From Benincasa hispida (taxonomy: Eukaryota > Streptophyta > Magnoliopsida > Cucurbitales > Cucurbitaceae), in contig NC_052354.1 in NCBI RefSeq assembly GCF_009727055.1, forward strand, positions 808,755 through 872,754: a DNA stretch of 64,000 nt. Direction: 5' to 3'. Under the pieces are notes generated by a model. That model saw nothing but the letters and a program-made list of their open reading frames with translations. It made no database searches and was not told the origin of the DNA. Below, in pieces: positions 13,199-24,109 of this stretch. Each line of letters opens with the position of its first letter. The stretch's first letter is position 1. The position numbers were made by a program, and so were the translations under genes.

Positions 13199-13570
13199 CA
13201 GTTTCTCTCTTAGAGTAGTCCCGCATTCCTCTTAAATGGAGCTTGCATTTGTTGGGGGATTACTTGCTGTGCTGTTAGTGTTTCCCCAATATATTACTTA
13301 CGGACTCACCTTCTTTGTAGGTCAGCATCTCATTTTTGAAGTATCCCCTATTATCAACTTCAAGGGTTGATTGAAAGAAGATAGATGTGTAGATGCATTT
13401 TGTTGTAATTTTGGGTAACCATCTTGAGTTGGGCTTAATCATAGGGGTGTTATTTTTGGCTTTGATTCTTTTTTTTAATAAATAATCCAAGCCTTAACAT
13501 CTATGGTTCTGTATGTATTTGTAATTCCTCTGATGTATTTGTCTCAGATCAAAGATAACAATATTTGATA
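13199..13570 (+). other. Probable 3' UTR of the CPL4-like gene
   Basis: The region follows the TGA at 13196-13198. An AATAAATAAT stretch at about 13477-13486 can serve as polyadenylation signal; further T/A-rich signals follow to about 13560. The exact cleavage site is not determinable. Confidence 0.5.
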
Positions 13571-13609
13571 AGTTTCATGAGTGAATCTAGAATTACATTT
13601 TGGAAAGGG

Positions 13610-14590
13610 AGAACTATGGGTAGGTTACATTCACATCTATGAACTTTCAATTTGATCAATTAAATCCCTTGTAGTTTGTTAATGGTTGCAACCAATTCCT
13701 TTTATTAAATTGTTTTTATTTATGAATATTTGTGATTTCTCTCTCCTTCCTCTTCATCTTCTCTCTTTCTCATCTCCATCTCTCTATCACATTACCACAA
13801 TATTTTGCGCATCAATTGAGTGATTGGGAGAAATGAGAGAACTTTGGAGTAAAAATCTATAATTTGGATGGAAAAATTTTATCCAGATTAAGTTTTTGGG
13901 CCATTCAGCCATCCAAATAGAACTTGGTGAACCCACAAATTAGTTCCATATACAAATTCCATACAAGAAGATTGCAAAAAAATTCTGAGAACTGGCTGCA
14001 GCGCAATGAATGAAAATGGACAAAAAGTAAAATGAAACTTTGCCAATAATCCAAACTAAAAAAAAAATCATCTTTCTTCGGTCAGCAGAATGGTCAAGAC
14101 TATGGCTACTTCACCTTTAAGCGCAGTGCTCGGATTGCCTTCTCCGTACATTGAGATAAAGAGGAATAAAGACTTCCACTTGGGATTCTCTTCTAATTTT
14201 CATCTATTAAGTTAAACCCTTTTTTCTTTCCAAGCTAAATGGAGAGAACTCCATTTTAACATAGAAATAGCTCCCAGTGGCAACGACATCAGATGTGGGT
14301 GTGAATGGAGAGAAAGGGCTAAGATATCCCCTGATTTCTTGGAGAGCAAAGGGGTTCATGAAACTAAGGTTCTACTTTCAGAGATGAGAATGAGAAAGGA
14401 TGAAGGAGGGAGAAAAGAGAACAAGAGAGAGGAGGGAGAAACCTCAAATATTCACAAATAAAAACTAGTTTAATAAAAGGAGCTGATTTGCAAACATTAT
14501 CAAATCACAGGGGATTAATTGATCAAATTGAAAGTTATTGTAACCAACCCTATAGTTTAAAGGGTGGTTTGTGTAATTTTTCCTTTTGAA
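13610..14590. mobile_element. Mutator-type MITE with long terminal inverted repeats
   Basis: Two arms of about 160-180 bp (13620-13795 and 14385-14575) are inverted copies of each other. The left arm contains AACTTTCAATTTGATCAATT and a CT-rich block (CTCTCTCCTTCC...), and the right arm contains the complementary AATTGATCAAATTGAAAGTT and a GA-rich block. The outer ends share ACTATGGGTAGGTTACA-like text against its complement. About 590 bp of non-coding sequence lies between the arms. Long arms of this size suit non-autonomous Mutator-like elements; a clean 9-bp target duplication was not confirmed. Confidence 0.75.
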
Positions 14591-15445
14591 AATAATGGGG
14601 TTAGATTTTCTTATGTATATATTGTTTTGATTCTCAATTTAGTACCATATACATAGTCTTTGCTACTAGTTGTGTTTTTTTAACAAATTGATATGTGACC
14701 CCTAATCTTTTGTACCTTCGTGGGTAAGAATTTAGGATGTGTTTGATCCAAGGAATTGAAAAGTAGGAGTTGAAAAATAGGAGCTGTGAACACCATTCCT
14801 TAAGGACCTACGACAATGAAGTAGAAAGGGGGGGCATAGGGAAGTTGCGGGCAAATAAACTACATAGCAGACAATTTGTAGAGGATTAATGTAATCTTCT
14901 TCTTGTAGATCCTTGTTTCAACAAGAGAGGGCTCTCGGATCAAGGAGTACGCATAGAAAGAGGTATTTTATGATGCGGCGGTGGAATCTTTTGATGATTT
15001 CGTGAAGCACCTGAAATGACATTCCTTTATTGGGTAGAAGGGTTAAAGCATGGAAGCTTTTATTTTAATCATGGATGGCATGATTTTCGAAGTTCTACGT
15101 ACTTTCTTTTTAATGAAGACCTATAAGATCTCTCACATTCCGACTGGCTTGATGCCAAAAGTATGGACTATTTTGATATGATTGACCTTTGTGTATTTCT
15201 GTCATAATTTGTTTATCCCAAGGAGTATGTGGGTCTCACCACTAGAAAACATCAATTTTATATCTTATCAACTCTTTATAGTGTGGGCCTTAGGAGTTTG
15301 CAAATCTCTAGATATTACAATATATGTATTATTGATATTTTATTTCTGCTTTTCCGCGTGCTATGCATGCGACCTCATTGATGAATTTAAGAGAGGATTT
15401 TCTCCTTTATGAAATAAGATGAATTCATTTCCTCTCAACTACTGC
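14591..15445. other. Unassigned DNA ending in a probable copia 5' LTR 3' end
   Basis: No gene is recognised. The right edge (CTCTCAACTACTGCA ending at 15446) directly precedes a primer binding site, so at least the last few hundred bases are probably the 5' LTR of the copia fragment that follows. The LTR start cannot be set because its partner LTR is absent. Confidence 0.45.
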
Positions 15446-15449
15446 AATA

Positions 15450-15460
15450 TGGTATCAGAG
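15450..15460 (+). other. Retrotransposon primer binding site
   Basis: TGGTATCAGAG matches the initiator-tRNA-Met binding site used by plant copia elements and sits 3 bases behind the probable LTR end CTGCA. Confidence 0.75.
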
Positions 15461-15520
15461 AATTGATTTTTCTCTCACCCTTCCCGCGTTTTCTCCTTCA
15501 TCTTTTCTTTTCATTCATCA

Positions 15521-16126
15521 TGACAAACCCTAACAATGAATATTCACTGATCGATGCTCAGTTCAATCCTTTTCATCTTCATCATTCTTATGGTCCAATT
15601 ATGGTTCTTGTTAATCAACCATGGAACAAGCAACTATGAATCATGGACAGAGCAATGATGATTGCTTTATCTGCCAAAAATAAGGGAGGATTTGTTGATG
15701 GAACAATCACAAAACCAAAACCTGAAGAATGAAGTTTGTCTACAGCCTGGAAATGCAACAACAATATAATCACTTCATGGATCTTAAATTTCATTTGCAA
15801 AGAAATTTCCACAAGTATTGTTTACTTTGGATATGCAAAATCAGTTTAGGATAAACTTAAGGATCGATTCAAACTGTCCACATGTTTATCAACTTTGGAA
15901 GGAATTAGTCACTACGAATCAAGGTACACTCTCCGTTGAAGTATATTATACCAAATTGAAAATGATTTGGCAAAACTTGTGTGATTATCGACCTGTTGAA
16001 GAATGTTCATGTAGAAGAATTAAGAAATCACTCGAACATTACTTTAGAATTCGTAATGATTTTTCTAATGGGACTAAATGAGTCGTATGCTAGTCTAAGA
16101 CTTCAAATTCTACTTTTGGAAATGGC
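15521..16126 (+). pseudogene. Copia-type gag fragment (broken by stops and frameshifts)
   Basis: The reading begins at ATG 15521 (MTNPNNEYSL). With frame changes it gives the retroelement gag order NYESW..RAMMIALSAKNK, GFVDGTI, W.CNN.I.SWIL, ISTSIVYF, W.KLKDRF, then QLWKELVTTNQGTLSV, YYTKLKMIW and YRPVEECSC (15870-16015), and FLMGLNESYASLRLQILL to about 16120. At least three stops interrupt it. It is cut off at 16126, where sequence of an opposite-strand copia element begins. Confidence 0.8.
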
Positions 16127-16149
16127 AGTCGTATGCTAGTCTGTCTCTC

Positions 16150-17518
16150 CGTTAAGAGTGAACACTGATCCTGATGTGAATTTTCTAGAATCCTTATCAA
16201 TCTGAAAATCAGAGTCCGTGAATCCCGTAAGGATAAAATCCTTAGAACCATACACGAGCATGTTGTCCCTCGTTCTCCATAGATACTTGAGGATATTTTT
16301 AACAGCGGTCTAGTGATTCAATCATGGATTGAATTAATATCTACTGACTATCCTTACTGCATAGCAGATGTTAGGTCTAGTACATAACATCGCATACATC
16401 AGGCTACCCACAACCGATGCATAGGGGATCCATCTCATTTCCTCAACCTCTTGAGGTATCTTAGGATATTGTTCCTTAGACAATGTTACGCTATGCATGA
16501 AAGGTAATAAGCCCCTCTTGGAGTTCTGCATTGAATACTTGACAAGCATCTTGTCAATATACGACACTTGAGACAAAGCTGCCATTTTGTTCTTTCGATC
16601 TCAAAAGATCTGAATACCCAGAACAAACTGAGTCTCTCCCAAATCTTTCATTTTGAATTAGGTCGCTAGCCAGTTTTTAACCTTACAAAAGTAGGATATC
16701 ATCTACATATAATACTAGAAAAACTACTGAACTGTTGATGATCTTCTTGTATACACAAGGCTCATCAGCGTTTTGATCAGAGCTATAAGATTTGATCGCA
16801 GTATCAAACCTTATGCTCTAAGATCGAGAAACTTGCTTCAGTCCATAAATGGACCGATTAAGCTTGAAAACCTTTTACTCTTGACCTCGGGTTATGAATC
16901 CCTCGGACTACTCCATGTAAATGGTTTCGTCAAGATTGTCATTTAGAAAAGCAATCTTGACGTACATCTACCAAATCTCATAGTCATAGTATGAGGCAAT
17001 AGACATGAGTATTCTGATAGATTTAAGCATGGCAACAGGTAAGAAAGTCTCCTCATAGTCAACTCCCTCAACCTGGGTATAATCCTTTGCCACTAATCTA
17101 GCCTTGAAGGTTTGCACCTTCCCATCAGCATCCCGTTTCCTCTTGTAGATCCATTTACAACCTATAGGTTAACCCTATCAGGATGATCTACAAGATCCCA
17201 TATAGAATTGAAGTACATAGACTCCATTTCGAGATCCATCGATTTGATCCATTCATCTTTGTCAATATCCTCCATCGCCTTCTTGTAAGAGAATGGATTC
17301 TCAACTTTACCATCAGCTACCATAGCCAGGATTTCTGTTAAACCCATATAGCGAACAGGTGGGTTCACAACCCTCTTACTACGTCGAGGTTCCCTCAATA
17401 CTTGAAGTGGATTTGACCTACTGGATAATTCTACTTCAACAACTCTTGTTGAGGTACTAGGTTCTTCAATAACTCTTGTTGAAGATTCAGTAGTTTCTTT
17501 GAAAATTTCATTCAACAC
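16150..17518 (-). pseudogene. Element A: reverse transcriptase and partial RNase H remnant
   Basis: Minus-strand blocks in order: RRSKRVVNPPVRYMGL and NPFSYKKAMEDIDKDEWIKSM (17518-17162); a KTTFLNGYLDE-like part (about 16960-16900); a YVDDILL motif at about 16710-16690; then ALSQVSYIDKML, PYASVVGSLMYAMLCTRPNICYAV (16585-16334). These are the usual copia RT landmarks, but the frame is broken between them. Confidence 0.83.
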
Positions 17519-17911
17519 AATCTTACTTTGGGGCTTATGTTACCTTATGTGGTATTCTTCAAGAAAAGTAGTATTTGTCCATACAAACACTTTTATTTTC
17601 TTTAGGATCGAAGAAGTAACCACTTCTCATTCCTTTGGAGTAGCCTACAAATAGGCACAATTTCAAACGTGGTCCTAATTTCTTAGGATTAGCCTCAAGC
17701 ACGTGTGCTAGGCAACCTTAGATTATGAAATGGCGTAAGCTAGATTTACATCTATTCCATAATTCCAAAGTTGTTCTAGCAACACTCTTAGATAGAATAA
17801 AGTTCAGGATGTATGCTGCAGTCTCTACTGCATAACCCCAAAATGAGTCAAGTAAGGAAGTGTAACTCATCATTGATCGAACTATGTCCAACAGGGTTCA
17901 ATTACTCCTTT

Positions 17912-18193
17912 CTAATACACATTCTGCTGATTTGTACCAGGTGCAGAGAGTTGGGATACTATTCCATGTTCTATCAAATAGTTCTGGAATGTTAAATCCA
18001 TAAACTCTCCACCTCGATCAGATCGAAATGTTTTAATTGTTCTGTTTAATACATTTTCAACTACAACCTTGAATTCTTTGAACTTTTCAAAAGATTTAGA
18101 CTTATGTTGCATTAAATAAACGTACGTATATCTTGAATAATCATCAGTAAATGTGATGAAATATTCATAACCTCCTTTTGCTTTGACATTCAT
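17912..18193 (-). pseudogene. Element A: integrase core fragment
   Basis: The 93-residue frame reads MNVKAKGGYEYFITFTDDYS, YTYVYLMQHKS, FKVVVENVLN, TFRSDRGGEFMD and IVSQLSAPGTNQQN, the copia integrase catalytic core with D (FTDDYSR), D (SDRGGEF) and following motifs. It is continuous with the element A sequence at 28377 once the nested insertion is removed. Confidence 0.87.
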
Positions 18194-18198
18194 CGAAC

Positions 18199-18203
18199 CA
18201 TAG
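18199..18203. repeat. Left target-site duplication CATAG of element B
   Basis: CATAG directly abuts the first base (TGAAAGAG) of the left LTR and is repeated exactly at 28372-28376 behind the right LTR. Confidence 0.93.
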
Positions 18204-19997
18204 TGAAAGAGTTAAACAACATGCAGCGGAAGTATCAAGGATCCATAAGCATTCTAATTCACTAATTTTGGCAAAAACTAAAGCATGCTCTTCTAAAAAA
18301 GTGGGTTTTCAGAACATACCTTTGATGAACTCTCCAAGAAAATGTCTGTTCAGCTACTATCTTCACTTGATATCAATGTGAACAACCTTAAAGCCTTCCC
18401 TACTATGCTCTTGGAGCTTTAAGGATTGGGATTCAAGAACAACTTGAAGATGTGAAGAAACAAAAAAAAAAAAAAAAAAAAAAACTCACAGCAGCCCGAC
18501 TGAAGAAGATAACTTCTTTTTCAGAAAATTTTCTCTCAAATTCTGTATTCTCTTATTCTCCAACAACTCCACTCTTCTTTATATATAATAGATGAACATG
18601 CAAAGAGATGGAGCGCATGGCTTGCAGCTCATGCTTGGAGAATCAAAATAGAGAAGATAATGCATTTTGTGTGAGCATAAAGATGATGGTAATGGAGAAA
18701 ATCCTCCATTTTGTGCAACATGCAAACGAATTTCCATTTTCTTTTTAAAACATAAAATGACTTTAACCATTTTAATTCAAAATTTTATTTTCTTAAATTA
18801 ATTTCATAAATTAATTTAAAAAATTAATTAATTTAATATCAAATATTAAATTAATTTTTTACACAATAATCATCTTTATATATTTAAATCATATTTAAAT
18901 ATATATTCTCTTGTTCCGTTTAATTTGAACGTTTCAAATTAATTTCTCAAGCTACTCAAAGCTTATCCATTTACAAGCTAGTAGGGAGACCTCGCGAACC
19001 TACAGATCATGAGTTCTAACGATTCGAGATTAATCAGCTAAATTCATTAATCCGATCTAACCCCCATTCATTAACTAATAGGACACTCCACTATAGCCCA
19101 TAGTTGAACTCGCCTCAATGTAGATATATTATGTCCACTTAATAACCATAATCAGTAAGTCGATCCTTCAGAGGTTGTTCGTAATCACAGCTAGGTCATA
19201 AATACCGTTTTACTCCTGTGACTACATCTTGTTCCTTAAGTTCTTACTGATCCTCTAATGAATAATTCTGATTCATAATCTGTATGAATCAAATCCTTTC
19301 TCTATCATGAGAAGGCGAGGTCACGATTGTTCAAGACCTGGAGTCAGTACTTAAGAGAACAACTCATCTGCTAACCCTAAATTGGGTAGAAGTGAATTCC
19401 ATCTTGTAAGGCTATGTCCCCAGCTATTCATCCGGTCTTATCCCCAAAATGGTAAGCTTATTGAGTACTGCTGTTGGACTACTCTCACCATTTGCAGATA
19501 AAAGAATAATCCCAAACAAACAGGAGTTCATAGCTAGCTTAGGATTATGATCGAGTTAACCTAGGTTATATAATAAATGAAATAGTCAGTTTTAACAGTA
19601 AACGGTCGTTATAAAGAAAAGTGACTATTTTCGTGGTCCAGTCTATATGAAAACTCATTACATAGGATGCCCACACTCTCATGTCTTAGCATGAACGATT
19701 TGTGAATCACATTGTTTGTAGCACCTTATAACATCTTGTAATAACTTCGGAGTGGGCCGCATCCAATAGTGTTACCAGGATGAGATATCCAATTTCATCC
19801 ATATACTTGTTAGACCATTTATGCTATATACTGTCAACTTGATCCTGTTTATGTCACTACATAAAGTCACAATATTCAGAATATAGCCAAGGATGCGTTT
19901 ACTGGATTTTCATAATAAGATGCAAAATCAACAAGTCATTGTTATTTATAAAATAGAATGTTGAACACGAATTGTGAGTTCTAGGACATTTCCAACA
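18204..19997 (-). repeat. Element B 3' LTR (left copy), 1,794 bp
   Basis: The left copy runs from TGAAAGAGTTAAACAACATG to ACATTTCCAACA, matching the right copy almost base for base in colinear order. It includes an A run of about 22 near 18461-18483 that is much shorter in the other copy. The TG...CA ends are standard. Confidence 0.92.
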
Positions 19998-20012
19998 ATT
20001 TCCCACTTGGAG
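19998..20012 (-). other. Element B polypurine tract
   Basis: On the minus strand, CCAAGTGGGAAATT directly precedes the 3' LTR start TGTTGGAAATG. Its position and purine content fit the second-strand primer. Confidence 0.75.
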
Positions 20013-20109
20013 TAAAACTCCAGTGAGAACAAATATATACAATATAATGTTGAGATACATAATGGGAAAAATACAATAAACTGGGGCATCTACAATACCA
20101 TAGACATTC

Positions 20110-20873
20110 TCCCACTTGCCCTAGATTACACTACTCGGAGTCCTAGTCCCACTAGGTGGCCCTCGAAAACTTTAACGGAGAGGGCCTTGGTGAATGGATC
20201 AGTAAGGTTGTCTTCAGAGGCTATCTTTGTGACGAGCACATCTCCATTGTGTACAATCTTCCGGATGAGATGTACTTTCGTTCAATTTATTTTCCACGCT
20301 TGTGACTCTTGGGTTCCTTTGAGTTAGCAACTACACCATTGTTGTCACAATACAGTGTGATAGGTAGGTGCATATTTGGAACGACTTCCAAATCAGCTAA
20401 GAATTTGCATAGCCATATTGCTTCCTTATCAGCTTCGCATGCAACCACGTATTCCGCTTCCATGTTGGAGTCAGTAATACAACTTTGCTTGATGCTTCTC
20501 TAAACTATAGCTCCCTTGTTAAGAGTGAAAACTGATCTTGAAGTAGATTTCCTGGAATCTACTTTAGTCTGAAAATCAGAATCAGTGTATCCCGTAAAAA
20601 TAAAATCCTTAGGTCCATACACAAGCATATAGTCCCTCGTTCTCTTAAGATACTTGAGGATATTTTTACAGCGGTCCAATGACAATGTCTAGGATTAGAT
20701 TGGAACCTGCTGACGATTTCAACTGCAAAACATATGTCGGGACGTGTACACAACATGGTGTACATCAAACTCCCAACTGTAGAAGCATATGGAATTCTGT
20801 TCATCTCCTTAACCTTTTGAGGTGTCTTAGGACATTGTTCCTTCGACAAATGAATTCCATGCCTGAAAGGTAA
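20110..20873 (-). pseudogene. Element B: RNase H region remnant
   Basis: Minus-strand pieces include RIPYASTVGSLMYTMLCTRP and DICFAVEIVSRFQSNP (20849-20690), GYTDSDFQ plus DSRKSTSRSVFTL (20685-20505), and, in further frames, EAIWLCKFL, LYCDNNGVV and LTDPFTKAL-like text down to about 20130. These are copia RNase H landmarks in order. Frame changes show that it is broken. Confidence 0.82.
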
Positions 20874-20891
20874 TAAAACTTTCTTGAAATT

Positions 20892-21419
20892 TTATATATT
20901 ATACCTTGACAACATCTTGTCAATATAAGATGCTTGAGATAGTGCTAATGTTCTATTCTTTCGATCTCGAAAGATCTGTATTCCTAGAACATATTGAGCA
21001 TCACCCAAATATTTCATTTGGAACTGTGATGCTAAACATCTCTTTACGTCTGCAAGAAAGCTTGTCTCATTCCCAATGAGCAAGATATCATCAACATACA
21101 GAACTAAGAATGCTACAGTTTTGTTGACTATCTTCTTGTATACACAAGGTTCATTAACGTTCTGTTCAAAGTCATAAGATTTGATCGAAGTGTCAAATCT
21201 TATATTCCAGGATCTGCACATTTGTTTCAATCCATAAATTGGTCGATTAAGCTTACAGAATTTTTGTTCCTGTCTTATTTTGACGAACCCCTCTGGTTGA
21301 GACATAAAAATACTTTCATCAAGATAGCCATTCAAAAAAGCTGTCTTGACATTCATTCGCCATATTTCATAGTCATAGTATGATGCAATGACAAGAAGTA
21401 TTCTTATTGATTTAATCAT
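20892..21419 (-). pseudogene. Element B: reverse transcriptase
   Basis: The 175-residue open stretch contains MNVKTAFLNGYLDESIFM, QPEGFV, IYGLKQ, the catalytic YVDDILLIG, SQFQMKYLGDAQYVLGIQI and ALSQASYIDKMLSRYNI, i.e. fingers, palm and connection of a copia RT. It is one of the longest open frames left in the element. The N-terminal part (LTEIQNIIQDDGLEDPLTFK, KEQWIKAMDDEMESMYFN) lies in another frame at 21848-21540. Confidence 0.88.
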
Positions 21420-21539
21420 GGCAATAGGAGAAAAAGTTTCTTCATAATCAACTTCTTCTCTTTGGGTAAAACCCTTTGCAATGAGCCTGGCTTTATAGGT
21501 CTATACCTTGCCAGTTTGGTCTCGTTTTCTCTTGTAGAT

Positions 21540-24109
21540 TCACTTACAACCTATAGATGTAATGCCTTGTGGTTGATCTACAAGTTCCCAGACTGAGTTG
21601 AAGTACATAGACTCCATTTCATCGTCCATGGCTTTTATCCATTGTTCCTTATCAACATCTTCCATTGCCTTCTTAAAGGTTAATGGATCCTCTAAACCAT
21701 CATCTTGTATGATGTTTTGAGTTTCTGTTAAACCCATGTAGCGTTCAGGTTGTTGAATAACCCAACCCACTACGACGAGGCATCCCCAACTTTTGGGATG
21801 GACGTGACGGGACAACAATCGTTGTTGATGGACCAGCTTGATCAACAACTCTCATTGATTTTTCTGTAGTATCTTTAGAAAGTTTTTGCAATATTAGTTT
21901 ACTGCGAGGTAGGTGATTCTCAATATGATCCTCTTCCAAGAAAGTTGCATTTGTCGATACAAACACTTTATCTTCTTGAGAATCATAAAAGTATCCTTCT
22001 TTTGTTTCCATGGGATATTCTTCAAAAGGCATAATTTCGAATGTGTTTCCAATTTTTTAGGGTTTTGTACCAACACGTGTGCTGGACAACCCCAGATGCA
22101 GAAATGACGTAAACTTGCTTTGCGTCATTTCCACAATTGATATGGTATTTTTGAAACACTTTTGGATGGAACAACATTCATAATATAAACTGCAGTCTGT
22201 ACTGCATATCCCCAAAAAGATTGAGGTAATTGAGCATAACTCATCATAGACCGAACCATGTCCAACAAGGTTCAATTTCTCCTTTCTCCAACACCATTTT
22301 ATTGTGGTGTTCCAGGTGCTGTGAGTTGGGATTGAATTCCATGATCTACTAGATAGTTCTGGAATTTCAAATCCATATACTCACCATCTCGATCAGATCG
22401 AAGTATTTTAATTCTTTTACTCAATAATTTTCACTCTTAGCCTTAAATTCTTTGAACTTTTCAAGAGTTTCAAACTTGTGACTGATTAAGTCGCCAATAA
22501 AACTGACAAAGTACTGATATCCTCCCCGTGCTTTAACATTCATCGGACCACAAAGGTCTGAATGTATAAGTTCAAGAGGTTTTGTGGCACGAAGACCTTT
22601 GTCAGAAGAAGATCTTTTCGTCCTTTTACCCTCAAGACATGATTTGCATGAAGGTAGGGAACTGTTTTCTAACTGATTTAGATGACTATTTTTTTACCAA
22701 TCTCTCAATCCTGTTGAGATTAATGTGACCAAGCCTGAGGTGCCAAGGATAGGCGTTAGGAGAAATTTTCCGCTTTTTATTATGAGTTTCAGCTATTTTA
22801 AATATCTCTATTTTAAAATAGCTTTTGCTTCCGTTGGTTGTAATATGTATAAGTTATTTGCAAGTCTAGCAGAAGAAATATGAACACCTCTTGAATAAAC
22901 AAACACTTCATTATATTCAAAAGATACACTGCACATATTCTCTAAAAGACAAGAAATGGAGATCAGATTCCTTTTCATCTTAGGTACAAAGAACACATTC
23001 TTGAGTAAGATAAAAGAATCTTCAAAAAACAACTTCACATCTCCCACTGATTCAGTTGAAATGAATTCACCTGTGCCCACCTTGAAAGTCATCTCATATT
23101 CAAAAAGTCTTTTCCAAGAACTAGTTTCCTGTAGAAAAGTACAAACATGATTACCGGCGCCTGAATCTAATATCCAGGTAAGGTGAGAATTTTACACTAT
23201 ACATGTTTCAACAACTAGTAAATCATATTTACCTTGTTTATTTTTTTCTGCTTTCTTTTCAGCCAGATATTTTGGGCAATTACGCTTCCAATGCCCAACC
23301 TCTTCACAATGGAAACATTTTCCCTTGAGAGTTTTGTTTTTTGTTTTTCTTCGCAACGGTTTTCTTTTTCCCTTTTTCTTTCTTTTTCATCTGTACGATT
23401 TTATCTTCAGAAGAAGATTAAGGACCAACTTTCTTATCATCAACGGGTTTCGTACCAGACGTAGACCCTTTATAAAAAATTTTCGGTTTAGAAATAACAT
23501 TTATTTCCTTTTCCTTGAGTTTCATCATCGATTGATAAGTTTGCAATTCATTCAACAATGTCGTTAAGTTATAAGTGATTTTGTTCATGACAAAATTTGT
23601 CCTGAACGGCAGATAGCTCTCAGGAAGAGATTCTAGTATCATGCTCACTTGACTTGTTTCGTCTATCATAGCCCCGTGAACCTCTACGATGTTAAAATGG
23701 ACCATCATGTCGAGAACATGTTCTCTCACGTTGGTCCCATCTTTTATACGTGTCACATACACATATTTGATAGCTTCTTGTCTAACAGACGATGACAGCT
23801 GCCTGAACATCTCCTGTAATGGTGTCATGATCTCATAGCTGTGGGCATGACCTCATGTTTCTTGTTGAGTACATCATATATACTCGCCAAGATATAGGCC
23901 CGAGATTTTTTGTTCTCCCTTACCCACCTATCATAAACATCCCGAACATTTTGGGTCGTCGTTGAACTGGGAACTAGAGAACACTTCTCCATTAACACAA
24001 ACCTCAAGTCATCTACTACTAATGTTGTATTGATATTTGATTTCCAATTCGAGTAACCCTTTCCATTAAATTTTTCAGAAGCAAGTAGTTGTATAATCGA
24101 GTTCGACAT
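21540..24109 (-). pseudogene. Element B: gag, protease, integrase and RT N-terminal remnants
   Basis: From 24109 downward, gag begins MSNSIIQLLASEKFNGKGYS and reads WKSNINTTLVVDDLRFVLME to 23825. It continues after a frame change at 23828-23418 (EMFRQLSSSVRQEAIKYV, MVHFNIVEVHGAMID, LPESYLPFRTNFVMNK). A CFHCEEVGHWKRNCPKYL zinc knuckle follows near 23310-23260. At 23092-22808 a protease/GAG-pre-integrase part (FKVGTGEFISTESVG, FVPKMKRNLISISCL) is open. The integrase region is between about 22700 and 22250, and the 22032-21540 part leads into RT. Stops and shifts separate the domains. Confidence 0.83.

Noticed and set aside
12951..13226. Minus-strand and alternative-frame ORFs over the last CPL4 exon
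   Set aside because: Shadows of the BRCT exon, which joins in phase with seven upstream exons.
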